DNA of 11,361 nt from CBDCWA01 sp046048295 (GTDB lineage Bacteria > Pseudomonadota > Alphaproteobacteria > Rhizobiales > Hyphomicrobiaceae), in NCBI GenBank assembly GCA_046048295.1, contig JBJOGJ010000122.1:1-11361 (forward strand), in the 5' to 3' direction. Each line of letters opens with the position of its first letter. Positions within the stretch are counted from its first letter, which is position 1. The notes beneath the pieces were generated by a model. That model did not search any database and was not told the DNA's origin. It was given only the letters and a program-made list of their open reading frames with translations. Made by a program: the position numbers and the translations under genes. Shown here piece after piece: positions 1 to 6,656 of this stretch.

Positions 1-609
1 CCGTTCGAGAGGTATGCCGACGATGCGATCTGCCACTGCCGAAGCGAGGCGGAGGCGCGGGTCCTGCAGGACGCGCTCGCCGCCCGACTGGCCGAGTGCA
101 AGCTGAAGCTGCATCCCGAGAAGACGAAAATCGTCTATTGCAAGGATGTGAACCGGAAGGGCGACTTTCCCGCCATCCGCTTCGACTTCCTGGGCTTCGA
201 GTTCCGGGCCCGGAAGATCATGTGGCTAAAGCCGAAGGGGCGCATCTTCTCGCACAGCTTTCAACCGGCTGCCAGTCCGAAGGCGCTCGTGCGCATCAGC
301 CGGGAGATCCGGCGATGGGCGCTGCACCACCGCAGTGACAAATCCCTGGAAGAACTTGCCCGGATATACAATCCCGTCATCCGCGGCTGGATCTCCTACT
401 ACAGACATTTCTACAAGACCCAGCTCAGACCGGCGCTGAAGCGTATCGACGCCTATGTCATCCGATGGGCCCGCCGCAAGTACAAGCGGATGGTGCATCA
501 GACCAAGGGCGGCAGGGACTGGCTCGACCGGCTGCGCCGGAAGACGCCGAGGCTCTTCGCTCATTGGCCCCTATGTCATGGCAACGGCCGAACATCGGGA
601 GCCGTGTGA
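1..609 (+). CDS. ltrA: Group II intron reverse transcriptase/maturase, C-terminal part (5' end outside window)
   Basis: This is the C-terminal ~200 residues of the intron-encoded protein that splices the intron and copies it into DNA. The frame is open from base 1. It shows the RT catalytic YADD box at visible residues 5-8, then a 'FLGFEF' block typical of RT domain 6/7. The maturase/thumb (X) region follows, with 'NPVIRGWISYYRHFY' and 'YVIRWARRKYKR', ending around 'LFAHW'. No HNH endonuclease signature follows, so it appears to be an endonuclease-less type. The TGA stop (607-609) lies inside the domain V RNA, giving a 'GAV' C-terminus, which is seen in other bacterial intron ORFs. The N-terminal RT palm and fingers lie outside the window, so intactness cannot be judged. 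No frameshift is seen in the visible part. The gene belongs to a mobile intron, not to the metabolic genes downstream. Confidence 0.93.
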   Translation, partial: PFERYADDAICHCRSEAEARVLQDALAARLAECKLKLHPEKTKIVYCKDVNRKGDFPAIRFDFLGFEFRARKIMWLKPKGRIFSHSFQPAASPKALVRISREIRRWALHHRSDKSLEELARIYNPVIRGWISYYRHFYKTQLRPALKRIDAYVIRWARRKYKRMVHQTKGGRDWLDRLRRKTPRLFAHWPLCHGNGRTSGAV

Positions 610-672
610 CTCGAGAGGATCATGCACGGTTCTGGGAGCAGCCGGAGGTGAAAGTCCTCCGGCTGACTCGAC
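599..672 (+). ncRNA. Group II intron 3' end: domains V and VI
   Basis: Domain V is a 34-nt hairpin at 599-632. Its lower stem GAGCCGTG/CACGGTTC carries the AGC catalytic triad, there is a two-base bulge on the 3' side, and a GAGA tetraloop (613-616) caps the upper stem. Domain VI follows at about 635-672. It is a 9-bp stem AGCCGGAGG/CCTCCGGCT (640-648 with 656-664) on a short GAG/CTC base, with an unpaired A at 666 as the likely branch point. The intron should end at the 'AC' of 671-672. The position directly after the maturase gene is as expected. One upper-stem pair in domain V looks like C-A, so full splicing activity is uncertain. Confidence 0.85.
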
Positions 673-1234
673 AAAATCGTTGATCCGGCGTTTCTTCGTC
701 AACCGACGAGCTAGGGCGGAAAGCAGTCGTCAGGCCTGGAAATTCACCAACAGTGTGATGCACCGCAGCGATCTTAGCAGCAACGACCACCGACTTGGCG
801 TGCGCAGAAAACACATGCCGACTGATTGTCCGTGTCTCGGGACGGCAGAAATTGGCCCGTCGCGTTTTTGAGAACGAAACAGGTTTCGGGTGAGAAGCGG
901 CCATCCAGTTGCAGCACGGCGTGACGAGCAGAATGTTGCAGTGCACATGCTGAGGGGTTTGCATCGGGTTTGGATGCCACACGAGTGTTGCGCACCGGCA
1001 CATAGTCGGCAGTGGGTCATTTTCAACATGGCCTAGTCGTCGGCTTTTGGAGTGCAGCCGCCGTAACTCCCGACTGATCCGATCACATGTACGAAGGGGC
1101 AGCAAGTCTTTCCCATGGCCGACGGTCGAAGCACCTCAATCACCGGACATGACAAGAAGCCTTGGCCATGTGGTCAGCGCCGGAAGTGCTATTTCGCATC
1201 GCGGGGCTGTGTGGTCCGGGAAGGCTAAGTGGCC
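673..1234. other. Intergenic stretch downstream of the intron, no recognisable gene
   Basis: I see no gene here that I can support. Open frames exist on both strands, the longest being a minus-strand frame across about 620-1105. That frame overlaps the intron RNA, has no good ribosome binding site, and its translation is rich in Arg, Cys, His and Ser without any motif I recognise. The 3' exon of the group II intron begins at about 673, so this stretch may contain the remains of whatever the intron inserted next to. It has no tRNA-like cloverleaf that I can find. Confidence 0.5.
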
Positions 1235-1260
1235 GGATCCCGGCCTTCGCCGGGATGACG
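1235..1260. repeat. REP-like palindromic repeat, short form
   Basis: A perfect 8-bp inverted repeat ATCCCGGC/GCCGGGAT (1237-1244 with 1249-1256) closes a CTTC loop and is flanked by GG on the left and GACG on the right. The 'GGATCCCGG...CCGGGATGAC' form is a well-known intergenic repeat type in alphaproteobacteria. It could fold as RNA or serve as a target for REP-associated proteins, but no such role is shown here. Confidence 0.75.
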
Positions 1261-1416
1261 TGCTGGGTTTGGCCGTCGGTATTGCCGGGTCTCGCGAAAG
1301 GCTCGACCGCGACCTACGAAACAAAAATAGGTGTCATCGAGGTCGCGCGACGCGAGAGCCGGGACACTGTGGCCGAAGACGCAGAGCCGCGTGGCAAACG
1401 TTAGGCCGTGCATCTC

Positions 1417-1461
1417 CTGGATCCCGGCTCTCCGCGCTGGCGCGCTGCGGCCGGGATGACA
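1417..1461. repeat. REP-like palindromic repeat, long form
   Basis: This is a second copy of the same family, with the same ATCCCGGC (1421-1428) and GCCGGGAT (1450-1457) arms. Here they enclose a longer head containing a nested GCGC...GCGC palindrome. It ends with 'GACAG', and the copy 180 bp upstream ends with 'GACG'. Between the copies lies an inverted pair GCGACCT/AGGTCGC (1309-1315 with 1340-1346) and a half-unit-like 'GAGAGCCGGGAC' near 1353-1364. The whole 1235-1461 block may therefore be a mosaic repeat cluster downstream of the cupin gene, which ends at 1549 on the other strand. Confidence 0.78.
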
Positions 1462-1548
1462 GAAATGCAGGTATTGATCGGCGCTCGTCACATCGCCCCG
1501 AGACGATGGGAGATGGGACGACCGCCACCCCTTCTGCTCCGCGACGGA

Positions 1549-2670
1549 CTACTCCGGGAAAATCGCGGTCATCTTGTTCTCGACGCCGTTCTTCTTCATC
1601 TCGGACTTGAAGATCTCGTGGATGCGGGGGTCCTGATCCTCGTACTCGATCTGGTCGCCGCCTTCCTTGATGCTCGTCGAGGCGGCGGGCTTGGCGCCGA
1701 TCTTCTCGCCCGGAAGCGCGCCGAAGAAGGCACGATGCTGGCGGCCGATGACGGGGTACCTCAGGCCGCCGAAGCCGGTGGCGAGGTAGCGGGCAGGCTC
1801 CTTCGAGGTATTGAAGTGCTGGTGGAACTGCTGGTCGGCGGGCGGGAATACGACGCCGTGCTTCCAGTCAATGCGAACGAAGTCCTGATCGCCCTCGTAC
1901 CAGCAGAGCGAATAGCCATGCCCCGTCACGCACATGACGTGGAAGCCCGGGAAATGGCGGTGCGCCTTCTTATAGGTACCGACCGGCATCTCGGAAATGT
2001 GGGCGTGCATGGTGCCGTCGGCCAGGACGAACATGATGTTGGTGGAACCGGCGCCGCGATCCGACCAGGCGTGCAGTTCGATCGACGCCATGTCGGGGAC
2101 GAAATTGGTCTCCCACATGTGATTGCCCGGACGGAAGGAATGCAGGTCGCCCTCGCCCGTGAAGTGGCTTTCCTTGCCGGTGCGGTCCGTGAAGTCGAAT
2201 GGATTGTCGAAGATGAAGGCCTCGTGGTGGACGGTCTTCATCATCATCGGCAGCGTGGTAGTGGCGGCGAGGCGGGCTCGTTCCGTGCCGGAGCCGTTGA
2301 AGTGACGATGCCTGGCATTCAGGGGAATCGCGAACATCGCCTTGGGGCCCCACTCGAACGACCGCTTCGAGCCGTCGGCAAGTTCGATCTGCGTCGAGCC
2401 CGTGCCTTCAAGGACGTAGATCACCTCCTCGTAAACATGGCGCTGCTGGGTCGAAGACTTGCCGGGCTCAAGATCGTAGACGAACATCTGGGCGAAGTCG
2501 CCGCGGCCGGCACAGTGCACGGCGGCGGCCTTCATGTCGTAGCGCGGCCAATGCTTCGTCTCGACCTGGAAGAGGTCGACGCCCATGCCCTCGGCGATCG
2601 GCAGCCCCTCCCTGTCGAGCCATTCCTGATAGGCGTCGACGCCGTAGCGCAACTGTGGTGCATCCTGCAT
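1549..2670 (-). CDS. Double-cupin domain protein (possible metal-dependent dioxygenase-like)
   Basis: This 373-residue soluble protein has two beta-barrel cupin domains. In the first, motif 1 spans about residues 70-89 (G70, Q76-R77-H78, E82, G89) and motif 2 about 108-125 (P116, H121, H123, N125). In the second, motif 1 spans about 231-250 (G231, H237-R238-H239, H244) and motif 2 contains 'FHQHFN' at 282-287. Bicupins of this build include gentisate-type ring-cleaving dioxygenases and non-catalytic metal-binding relatives. The first metal site has Gln where the first His is usual, and the second has His244 where Glu is usual, so the catalytic class is open. The start is ATG at 2670, with a strong GGAGGAA site 5 bases upstream, and the stop is TAG. 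It is divergent from the UbiD-family gene at 2829, which suggests shared regulation and a role in the same pathway. A ring-cleavage role is inference only. Confidence 0.88.
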   Translation of the reverse strand: MQDAPQLRYGVDAYQEWLDREGLPIAEGMGVDLFQVETKHWPRYDMKAAAVHCAGRGDFAQMFVYDLEPGKSSTQQRHVYEEVIYVLEGTGSTQIELADGSKRSFEWGPKAMFAIPLNARHRHFNGSGTERARLAATTTLPMMMKTVHHEAFIFDNPFDFTDRTGKESHFTGEGDLHSFRPGNHMWETNFVPDMASIELHAWSDRGAGSTNIMFVLADGTMHAHISEMPVGTYKKAHRHFPGFHVMCVTGHGYSLCWYEGDQDFVRIDWKHGVVFPPADQQFHQHFNTSKEPARYLATGFGGLRYPVIGRQHRAFFGALPGEKIGAKPAASTSIKEGGDQIEYEDQDPRIHEIFKSEMKKNGVENKMTAIFPE

Positions 2671-2706
2671 GGGATTTCCTCCGTGGATCGGTTATGGTTT
2701 GGCGGG

Positions 2707-2735
2707 ATTATGCCGCAACGTGACTTTGTTGTCTG
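2707..2735 (-). promoter_or_regulatory. Putative sigma-70-type promoter for the cupin gene
   Basis: On the minus strand, CAGACA (2730-2735) and CATAAT (2707-2712) are separated by 17 bases. They match the -35 and -10 consensus at 4/6 and 5/6 positions. Transcription would begin about 30 bases before the cupin ATG. This is a consensus match only. I found no convincing operator palindrome in the shared spacer. Confidence 0.4.
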
Positions 2736-2757
2736 CACCCTGCTTGGCGGCCGGGCG

Positions 2758-2786
2758 TTGCCGGGGCGGCCGAGTTCTGGTCTATT
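2758..2786 (+). promoter_or_regulatory. Putative sigma-70-type promoter for the first UbiD-family gene
   Basis: TTGCCG (2758-2763) and TCTATT (2781-2786) are 17 bases apart, each matching consensus at 4/6 positions. They would give a leader of about 35 bases before the ATG at 2829. The divergent arrangement with the cupin promoter leaves about 22 bases between the two -35 boxes, where a single regulator could control both genes. The match is weak. Confidence 0.33.
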
Positions 2787-2828
2787 CGCGGCAAATCGAC
2801 GTGACACCCAGGAAAGGACATCGCCGAC

Positions 2829-4316
2829 ATGCAGGAGCGCGCCAACACGGCTGCAACCATTCCCTACGAGGATCTGCGCGAGTGGCTGGAGATCGCCGAT
2901 CGGATGGGCGAAGTGCGCCACATCAAGGGAGCGTCCTGGCAGGAGGATATCGGGCTCGTGGCGGAGGCGATCCTGAAGGCGGACCATGGCCCGTGCGTGG
3001 TGTTCGACGAGGTGCCGGGCTGCCCGAAGGGCTTCCGGCTGCTGCTCAACGTCTTCGCAGGGGAAAGGCGGAACATGACGCTGGGCCTCCCCGACCACTA
3101 TGACAAGTGGGAGCTTTCGGACGGCTTCCGCAAGGCCTTCCTCGAAGACCCGAAGTACATCAAGCACGAGATCGTCAGCGACGGGCCGGTGCTCGAGAAT
3201 GTACTGACGGGCGACGATATAGACGTCACAAAGTTTCCGTCCCCGGTCTGGCACGAGAAGGACGGCGGACGGTATATCGGTACGGGCACCTACTCCATCA
3301 CGCGCGACCCGGAGGAGGGCTGGCTCAACGCGGGCGCCTACCGGGCGCAGGTGCATGACGCCAAAAGCGTCGGCATACTGATGGCCAAGGGGCACCATGG
3401 GCAGGTGCATCGGGACAAGTATTTCGCGAAAGGCGAGGCCTGTCCCGTCGTGATGGTGCTCGGCGGCGATCCGCTGGTGTTCTTCTACGGTGGAACGGAA
3501 GCACCCTATGGCGTGTTCGAGCTCGACATCGTCGGCGGCATGCGCGGCAAACCGGTGAAGATGGTCGAGGGGAAGTTTACCGGACTGCCGTTTCCGGCCA
3601 ATGCGGAGATCGTGCTCGAAGGATTCCTCGAGCCAGGCAAGACCCATCCGGAAGGACCGTTCGGCGAGTGGACCGGGCATTATGCCGGCGGCGTCAACGA
3701 CCTGCCCGTGCTCGACATCAAAGCGATCTATCACCGCAACGATCCGATCCTGCACGGTGTGCCGCCAATGGGCGGCGGCTCCGATGAAATGGCGCGGTAC
3801 CGGGCCGTGATGCGATCCGCCATGGTGAAGCAGAACCTCGTGGGGGCCGGGGTGCCCGGCGTGCAGCAGGTGTGGTGCCACGAAGTCGGCGCGTCGCGGC
3901 TCCTGCACGGCATCTCGATCAGGCAGAGCCATCCGGGCCATGGCGTGCAGGCGGCCGTGGTCGCAGCGCAGTGCGGCGCTGCCGCCTATGCGGTAAAATA
4001 CGTCATCGTGACCGACGACGACGTGGACGTCACAGACCTTGAGCAACTGCTGTGGGCGATGTGCACACGGACCGACCCGAAGACGTCGATCCAGTTCCTG
4101 GAAGGCGTGTGGGATTCGCCGGCGGACGCACGGCTGACGCCGGAACAGCGCAAGCTCGGGGACATGACGCATTCGATGTGCATCATCGATGCCTGCCGGC
4201 CCTACCGCTGGCGGGACCAATTCCCGCCGAGCAACACGCCGAGCCCGGAGGTCGCACGCAAGGCGCGGGAGAAGTTCGGCTGGCTGCTGACGGGCAGAAG
4301 CGGTCCGGACGAATAG
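2829..4316 (+). CDS. UbiD-family prenyl-FMN-dependent decarboxylase (first copy)
   Basis: This 495-residue protein has the length and fold pattern of the UbiD family, which (de)carboxylates aromatic, heteroaromatic or alpha,beta-unsaturated acids with prenylated FMN. The family catalytic triad is visible: Arg172 in 'NAGAYR', and Glu275 and Glu280 in 'EGPFGEW', equivalent to R173/E277/E282 of fungal Fdc1. The N-terminal segment 'DLREWLE' is typical, as are the metal/cofactor region around 'GGMRGKPVK' (236-244) and the C-terminal 'DDDVDVTD' (396-403). The start ATG has a GGAAAGGA site about 10 bases upstream. Divergent transcription from the bicupin and convergence with the permease (6 bp between stops) place it in a small catabolic block. 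It is not close to ubiquinone-pathway UbiD in context, since no ubi genes are near. The substrate is unknown. The cofactor must come from a UbiX encoded elsewhere. Confidence 0.93.
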   Translation: MQERANTAATIPYEDLREWLEIADRMGEVRHIKGASWQEDIGLVAEAILKADHGPCVVFDEVPGCPKGFRLLLNVFAGERRNMTLGLPDHYDKWELSDGFRKAFLEDPKYIKHEIVSDGPVLENVLTGDDIDVTKFPSPVWHEKDGGRYIGTGTYSITRDPEEGWLNAGAYRAQVHDAKSVGILMAKGHHGQVHRDKYFAKGEACPVVMVLGGDPLVFFYGGTEAPYGVFELDIVGGMRGKPVKMVEGKFTGLPFPANAEIVLEGFLEPGKTHPEGPFGEWTGHYAGGVNDLPVLDIKAIYHRNDPILHGVPPMGGGSDEMARYRAVMRSAMVKQNLVGAGVPGVQQVWCHEVGASRLLHGISIRQSHPGHGVQAAVVAAQCGAAAYAVKYVIVTDDDVDVTDLEQLLWAMCTRTDPKTSIQFLEGVWDSPADARLTPEQRKLGDMTHSMCIIDACRPYRWRDQFPPSNTPSPEVARKAREKFGWLLTGRSGPDE

Positions 4317-4322
4317 GCGGCC

Positions 4323-5069
4323 TCAGCGCGGAAATGCCTGCAGCCCGATGAAGAGCCCCATGACGAGCAAGGCGATGAAGAAAAATCGCTGGAACATGCG
4401 CTCGGATATGCTGGCGCGGTAACGTTGACCGATCCACATGCCGACAAAAGCCGGCAGGATCGCGCCAGTGGACACGGCTCCGAGTTCCGCGTTCAGGAGT
4501 CCGTTGCCGTGCATGGTGAGTGCGAGGGCGACAGTAAGCAAGGTGAACTTGATGCCGAGCGCCTGGATCAGCTCGTCCTTGGGCAGGCCAATTGCCTGCA
4601 GGTAAACGACGCCGGGCAGTATATTGGTGCCGGTCATGCCGGTCGCGAGGCCATTCAGGACGCCGGCGACAGGACCAGTGGGGCGCTCCCATTCAGGGGC
4701 GATCCTGAAACGCCAGCCGGCCAGGTTGATGATGGCGTAGGTGGTAAGCAGAATGGCGAGCAGCACAGTCAACCACTCGACGCCGATCCAGGTGTGTACG
4801 CGGCCGCCGATCCAGACGGTGCCGACGGCGAGGGCGAGGAAGGGCCAGATGCGACGCAGAATGACGAGGCCCTTGCCGCCAACGGCAGCCTGCCAGACGT
4901 TGGTGAAGAACGAAGGAAAAAGAATGAGCGCCATTGCCGAGTGGAGGCCTAGGGTAGCCGTGAGCAGGGAGAGCGCCACGAGCGGAAGGCCCATGCCGAC
5001 AACGCCTTTGACCAAGCCTGCAAGCAGGAAGGTGAAGGCGACGAGGGCGAGTATGGCGGGATCGGTCAT
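4323..5069 (-). CDS. TauE/SafE-family (DUF81) membrane permease
   Basis: This 248-residue, strongly hydrophobic protein has about seven to eight membrane segments (roughly 5-40, 43-60, 72-88, 98-118, 133-150, 170-186, 196-214, 228-245). The N-terminal 'AGLVKGVVGMGLPLVALSLL' repeat and the internal 'GVLNGLATGMTGTNILPGVVYL' half are the paired repeat signatures of the TauE/SafE family, which moves sulfite, sulfoacetate and other organic anions across the inner membrane. The length is normal for the family. The ATG at 5069 has GGAG 7 bases upstream, and the stop at 4323 faces the UbiD-family stop at 4316. From its neighbours it may export or import the acid handled by the decarboxylase or a product of it, but the family name alone does not set the substrate. 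Confidence 0.9.
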   Translation of the reverse strand: MTDPAILALVAFTFLLAGLVKGVVGMGLPLVALSLLTATLGLHSAMALILFPSFFTNVWQAAVGGKGLVILRRIWPFLALAVGTVWIGGRVHTWIGVEWLTVLLAILLTTYAIINLAGWRFRIAPEWERPTGPVAGVLNGLATGMTGTNILPGVVYLQAIGLPKDELIQALGIKFTLLTVALALTMHGNGLLNAELGAVSTGAILPAFVGMWIGQRYRASISERMFQRFFFIALLVMGLFIGLQAFPR

Positions 5070-5158
5070 CGTGGCTCCGGTTGGCGGCAGGGCACTAGAG
5101 GTGGCGCGGCTGGCGGAGTCAAGGGCGGGAACGGATGCCGAAGGAGGAGTAGAGCGAG

Positions 5159-6067
5159 ATGATTAGCATCGGCCAGAGGCAGATACCCGGCGCGGGCGAG
5201 ATCTACCTAGACCATGTCGGCTGGATGGTTGCGGATATTGCGGCCGCGGCGGCGACCTTCGAGCGGCTCGGCTTCAGGCTCACGCCGTATTCCGTGCACG
5301 GCGACCGCGATCCGGAGACAGGAGCCATGAAGCCGATGGGGTCGGCCAACCGGCTGATCATGCTGGGGGACGGCTATCTCGAGATACTGACGCCGGTCGC
5401 GGGCGTGAATACGCCGGTCGCTCAACACATGCGGGGCTGCATCGCACGAAACCCGGGCGTGCATCTCGTTGCGTTCACGGTGGCGGATGCGGAGGAGGAT
5501 GCGAAGCGCGTGGCTGCTGCCGGGTTCGATCTGCAGCCAACAGTGCATCTCAGGCGCACGATCGAAGGGCAGGACGGACACGAGACCGAGGTTTCGTTCA
5601 CAGTGATGCGGGCGCGTTTCGACGCAGTGCCGGAGGCGCGGATACAGGTGCTGACGCACCATACGCCGGACGAAGTCTGGCAGCCGCGCTACGTCGGCAA
5701 TGCACTCGGGGTGTGGGGGCTCGGTTCCGCGTGGCTCGCGACAGACGATCCGGCAAAGAGCGCAGAAGGGTTCGCCCGGTTTGCGGGGCGGCCGGCGCAC
5801 CGGCAGGAAGACGGCAGCTTCCAGATTGCGCTCGAACGGGGCGTGCTGAAGTTTCTTCGGCATGACGAGGCTGCGGAAAGGCTTGGGGGCGGATCGCTGC
5901 CGGCACCGCCGCAGATCGCGGCAATCGGGCTCAAGTGCCGATCACTCGAGGCGGCGGCAAGCCATCTCGAGGCCAACGGAATCCGCCCGCTGGAGAGTTC
6001 TGCAGAGCGCATCATCATCGCCTCGGAGGATGCCGTGGGCGTGCGGTTGATCCTGACACAAGGCTGA
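5159..6067 (+). CDS. VOC-superfamily (glyoxalase-like) protein
   Basis: This 302-residue soluble protein has paired beta-alpha-beta-beta-beta units of the vicinal oxygen chelate superfamily, closest in look to the glyoxalase-like (Glyoxalase_3) group. Candidate metal ligands are His19 in 'LDHVGW', Glu75 in 'YLEIL', His102 in 'GVHLVAF' and His167 or His168 in 'LTHHTPDEVW'. A second half begins about residue 180, with a further VOC-like strand set at 233-300. VOC enzymes include extradiol dioxygenases, epimerases and glyoxalases, and which applies here is not evident. The ATG at 5159 follows an AAGGAGG site (spacing about 9-11). The gene is divergent from the permease across 89 bases and is probably its own transcription unit, ending before an AT-rich spacer. 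Confidence 0.88.
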   Translation: MISIGQRQIPGAGEIYLDHVGWMVADIAAAAATFERLGFRLTPYSVHGDRDPETGAMKPMGSANRLIMLGDGYLEILTPVAGVNTPVAQHMRGCIARNPGVHLVAFTVADAEEDAKRVAAAGFDLQPTVHLRRTIEGQDGHETEVSFTVMRARFDAVPEARIQVLTHHTPDEVWQPRYVGNALGVWGLGSAWLATDDPAKSAEGFARFAGRPAHRQEDGSFQIALERGVLKFLRHDEAAERLGGGSLPAPPQIAAIGLKCRSLEAAASHLEANGIRPLESSAERIIIASEDAVGVRLILTQG

Positions 6068-6180
6068 TGATCCAATTCTACTATTGGCATGCTATTTATT
6101 GTTTGTTTCTATATTTTGTAGTTTTTATGGATTATTTTTTTAGTTTTTTCTTCTTGTACGCAAATAATTAGAAACACCTA
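6068..6180. other. AT-rich, T-tract-rich intergenic spacer
   Basis: By hand count, about 28 of 113 bases here are G or C (25%), against a window that is otherwise clearly GC-rich. The plus strand carries long T runs (6134-6140, 6144-6149). A small inverted repeat CCAAT/ATTGG (6072-6076 with 6083-6087) sits 5 bases after the VOC stop. It could be a weak terminator, an easily melted or curved promoter region for the DUF6356-type gene, or a remnant of foreign DNA. Several -10-like hexamers occur, as expected by chance in such sequence, so I do not name one. Confidence 0.6.
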
Positions 6181-6240
6181 TTGCGCAAACCGGTGTACAG
6201 TCTTCTCGTTCGCAAATTCCAACAGGAGACGGTGCCGACA

Positions 6241-6495
6241 ATGCTCAAGCTCTTTACCGAACATCCTAAATCGGTCGGGGAGACCTATCCCGAGCACATG
6301 GGCAGCGCGCTGTTCTTCTCACGCAAGCTGTTCACGGCAGGATTCTGCTGTCTGGTGCACGCGATCCTGCCATTCCTGTTCCAGAAGACGGCAAGCGGCA
6401 TAATCGCGGAACTGAACGAGCGGATGATCCTGAACCGCAGCAAACTGCAGGCGCCGAGCGAAGATGGGGAAAAGCCGCTGAAGCGGGCGGCGTAG
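6241..6495 (+). CDS. Small DUF6356-type protein
   Basis: This is an 84-residue protein of unknown function. The N-terminal 'LFTEHPKSVGETYPEHMGSA' followed by a hydrophobic segment (about 30-48, 'LFTAGFCCLVHAILPFLF') and 'ASGIIAELNERM' matches my memory of the DUF6356 family, which is widespread in alphaproteobacteria. The single hydrophobic stretch suggests a membrane-associated protein. I chose the ATG at 6241, with AGGAG about 12 bases upstream. An in-frame TTG at 6181 would add 20 residues that look unlike the family. It lies between the VOC gene and the terminator of the minus-strand operon. Nothing ties it to the metabolic genes beyond position. Confidence 0.78.
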   Translation: MLKLFTEHPKSVGETYPEHMGSALFFSRKLFTAGFCCLVHAILPFLFQKTASGIIAELNERMILNRSKLQAPSEDGEKPLKRAA

Positions 6496-6607
6496 CCCAA
6501 CGCAAGGGCCAATTCCTGCAGCGACATGTCGTGGTGCTTATCGCCGGATCCGGCCATACGCACCGGACGACGTTCGTTAGGGGCAAAACGACCAGCAAAA
6601 CGTGAAA

Positions 6608-6630
6608 CGGGCGGCCCAGTGAGCCGCCCG
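6608..6630 (-). terminator. Intrinsic terminator of the four-gene operon
   Basis: A perfect 8-bp stem CGGGCGGC/GCCGCCCG (6608-6615 with 6623-6630) closes a 7-base loop, 27 bases beyond the oxidoreductase stop on the minus strand. In that direction it is followed by GTTTCACGTTTT, an interrupted T tract. It could also act on plus-strand transcripts from the DUF6356-type gene, but the T tract is poorer on that side. Confidence 0.62.
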
Positions 6631-6656
6631 CATCTTTGCCCCCGTCAAACCAGCCG

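Noticed and set aside
620..1105. Minus-strand open frame of about 161 codons downstream of the intron
   Set aside because: It overlaps intron domains V/VI, lacks a good start signal, and has an atypical Cys/His/Arg-rich composition with no recognised homology.
1235..1461. CRISPR array from repeated GGATCCCGG units
   Set aside because: There are only two units, which differ in length, are strongly palindromic and are 180 bp apart, which fits REP-type repeats and not a CRISPR.
1408..2976. Long plus-strand open frame (about 522 codons) opposite the cupin gene
   Set aside because: It crosses the repeat, the cupin gene and the promoter spacer, with no motif. The cupin frame has clear double-cupin signatures and a strong ribosome binding site.
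2532..4220. Long minus-strand open frame (about 562 codons) opposite the first UbiD-family gene
   Set aside because: It is antisense to a well-supported gene and runs into the cupin gene in another frame. The His/Arg-rich translation has no domain.
6072..6087. CCAAT/ATTGG inverted repeat as a firm terminator of the VOC gene
   Set aside because: The stem is only 5 AT-rich base pairs and no T run follows directly, so I mention it in the spacer entry but do not call it.
6285..6563. Minus-strand frame of 92 codons overlapping the DUF6356-type gene
   Set aside because: The DUF6356-like reading on the plus strand is more convincing. This frame overlaps most of it and has no recognised motif.
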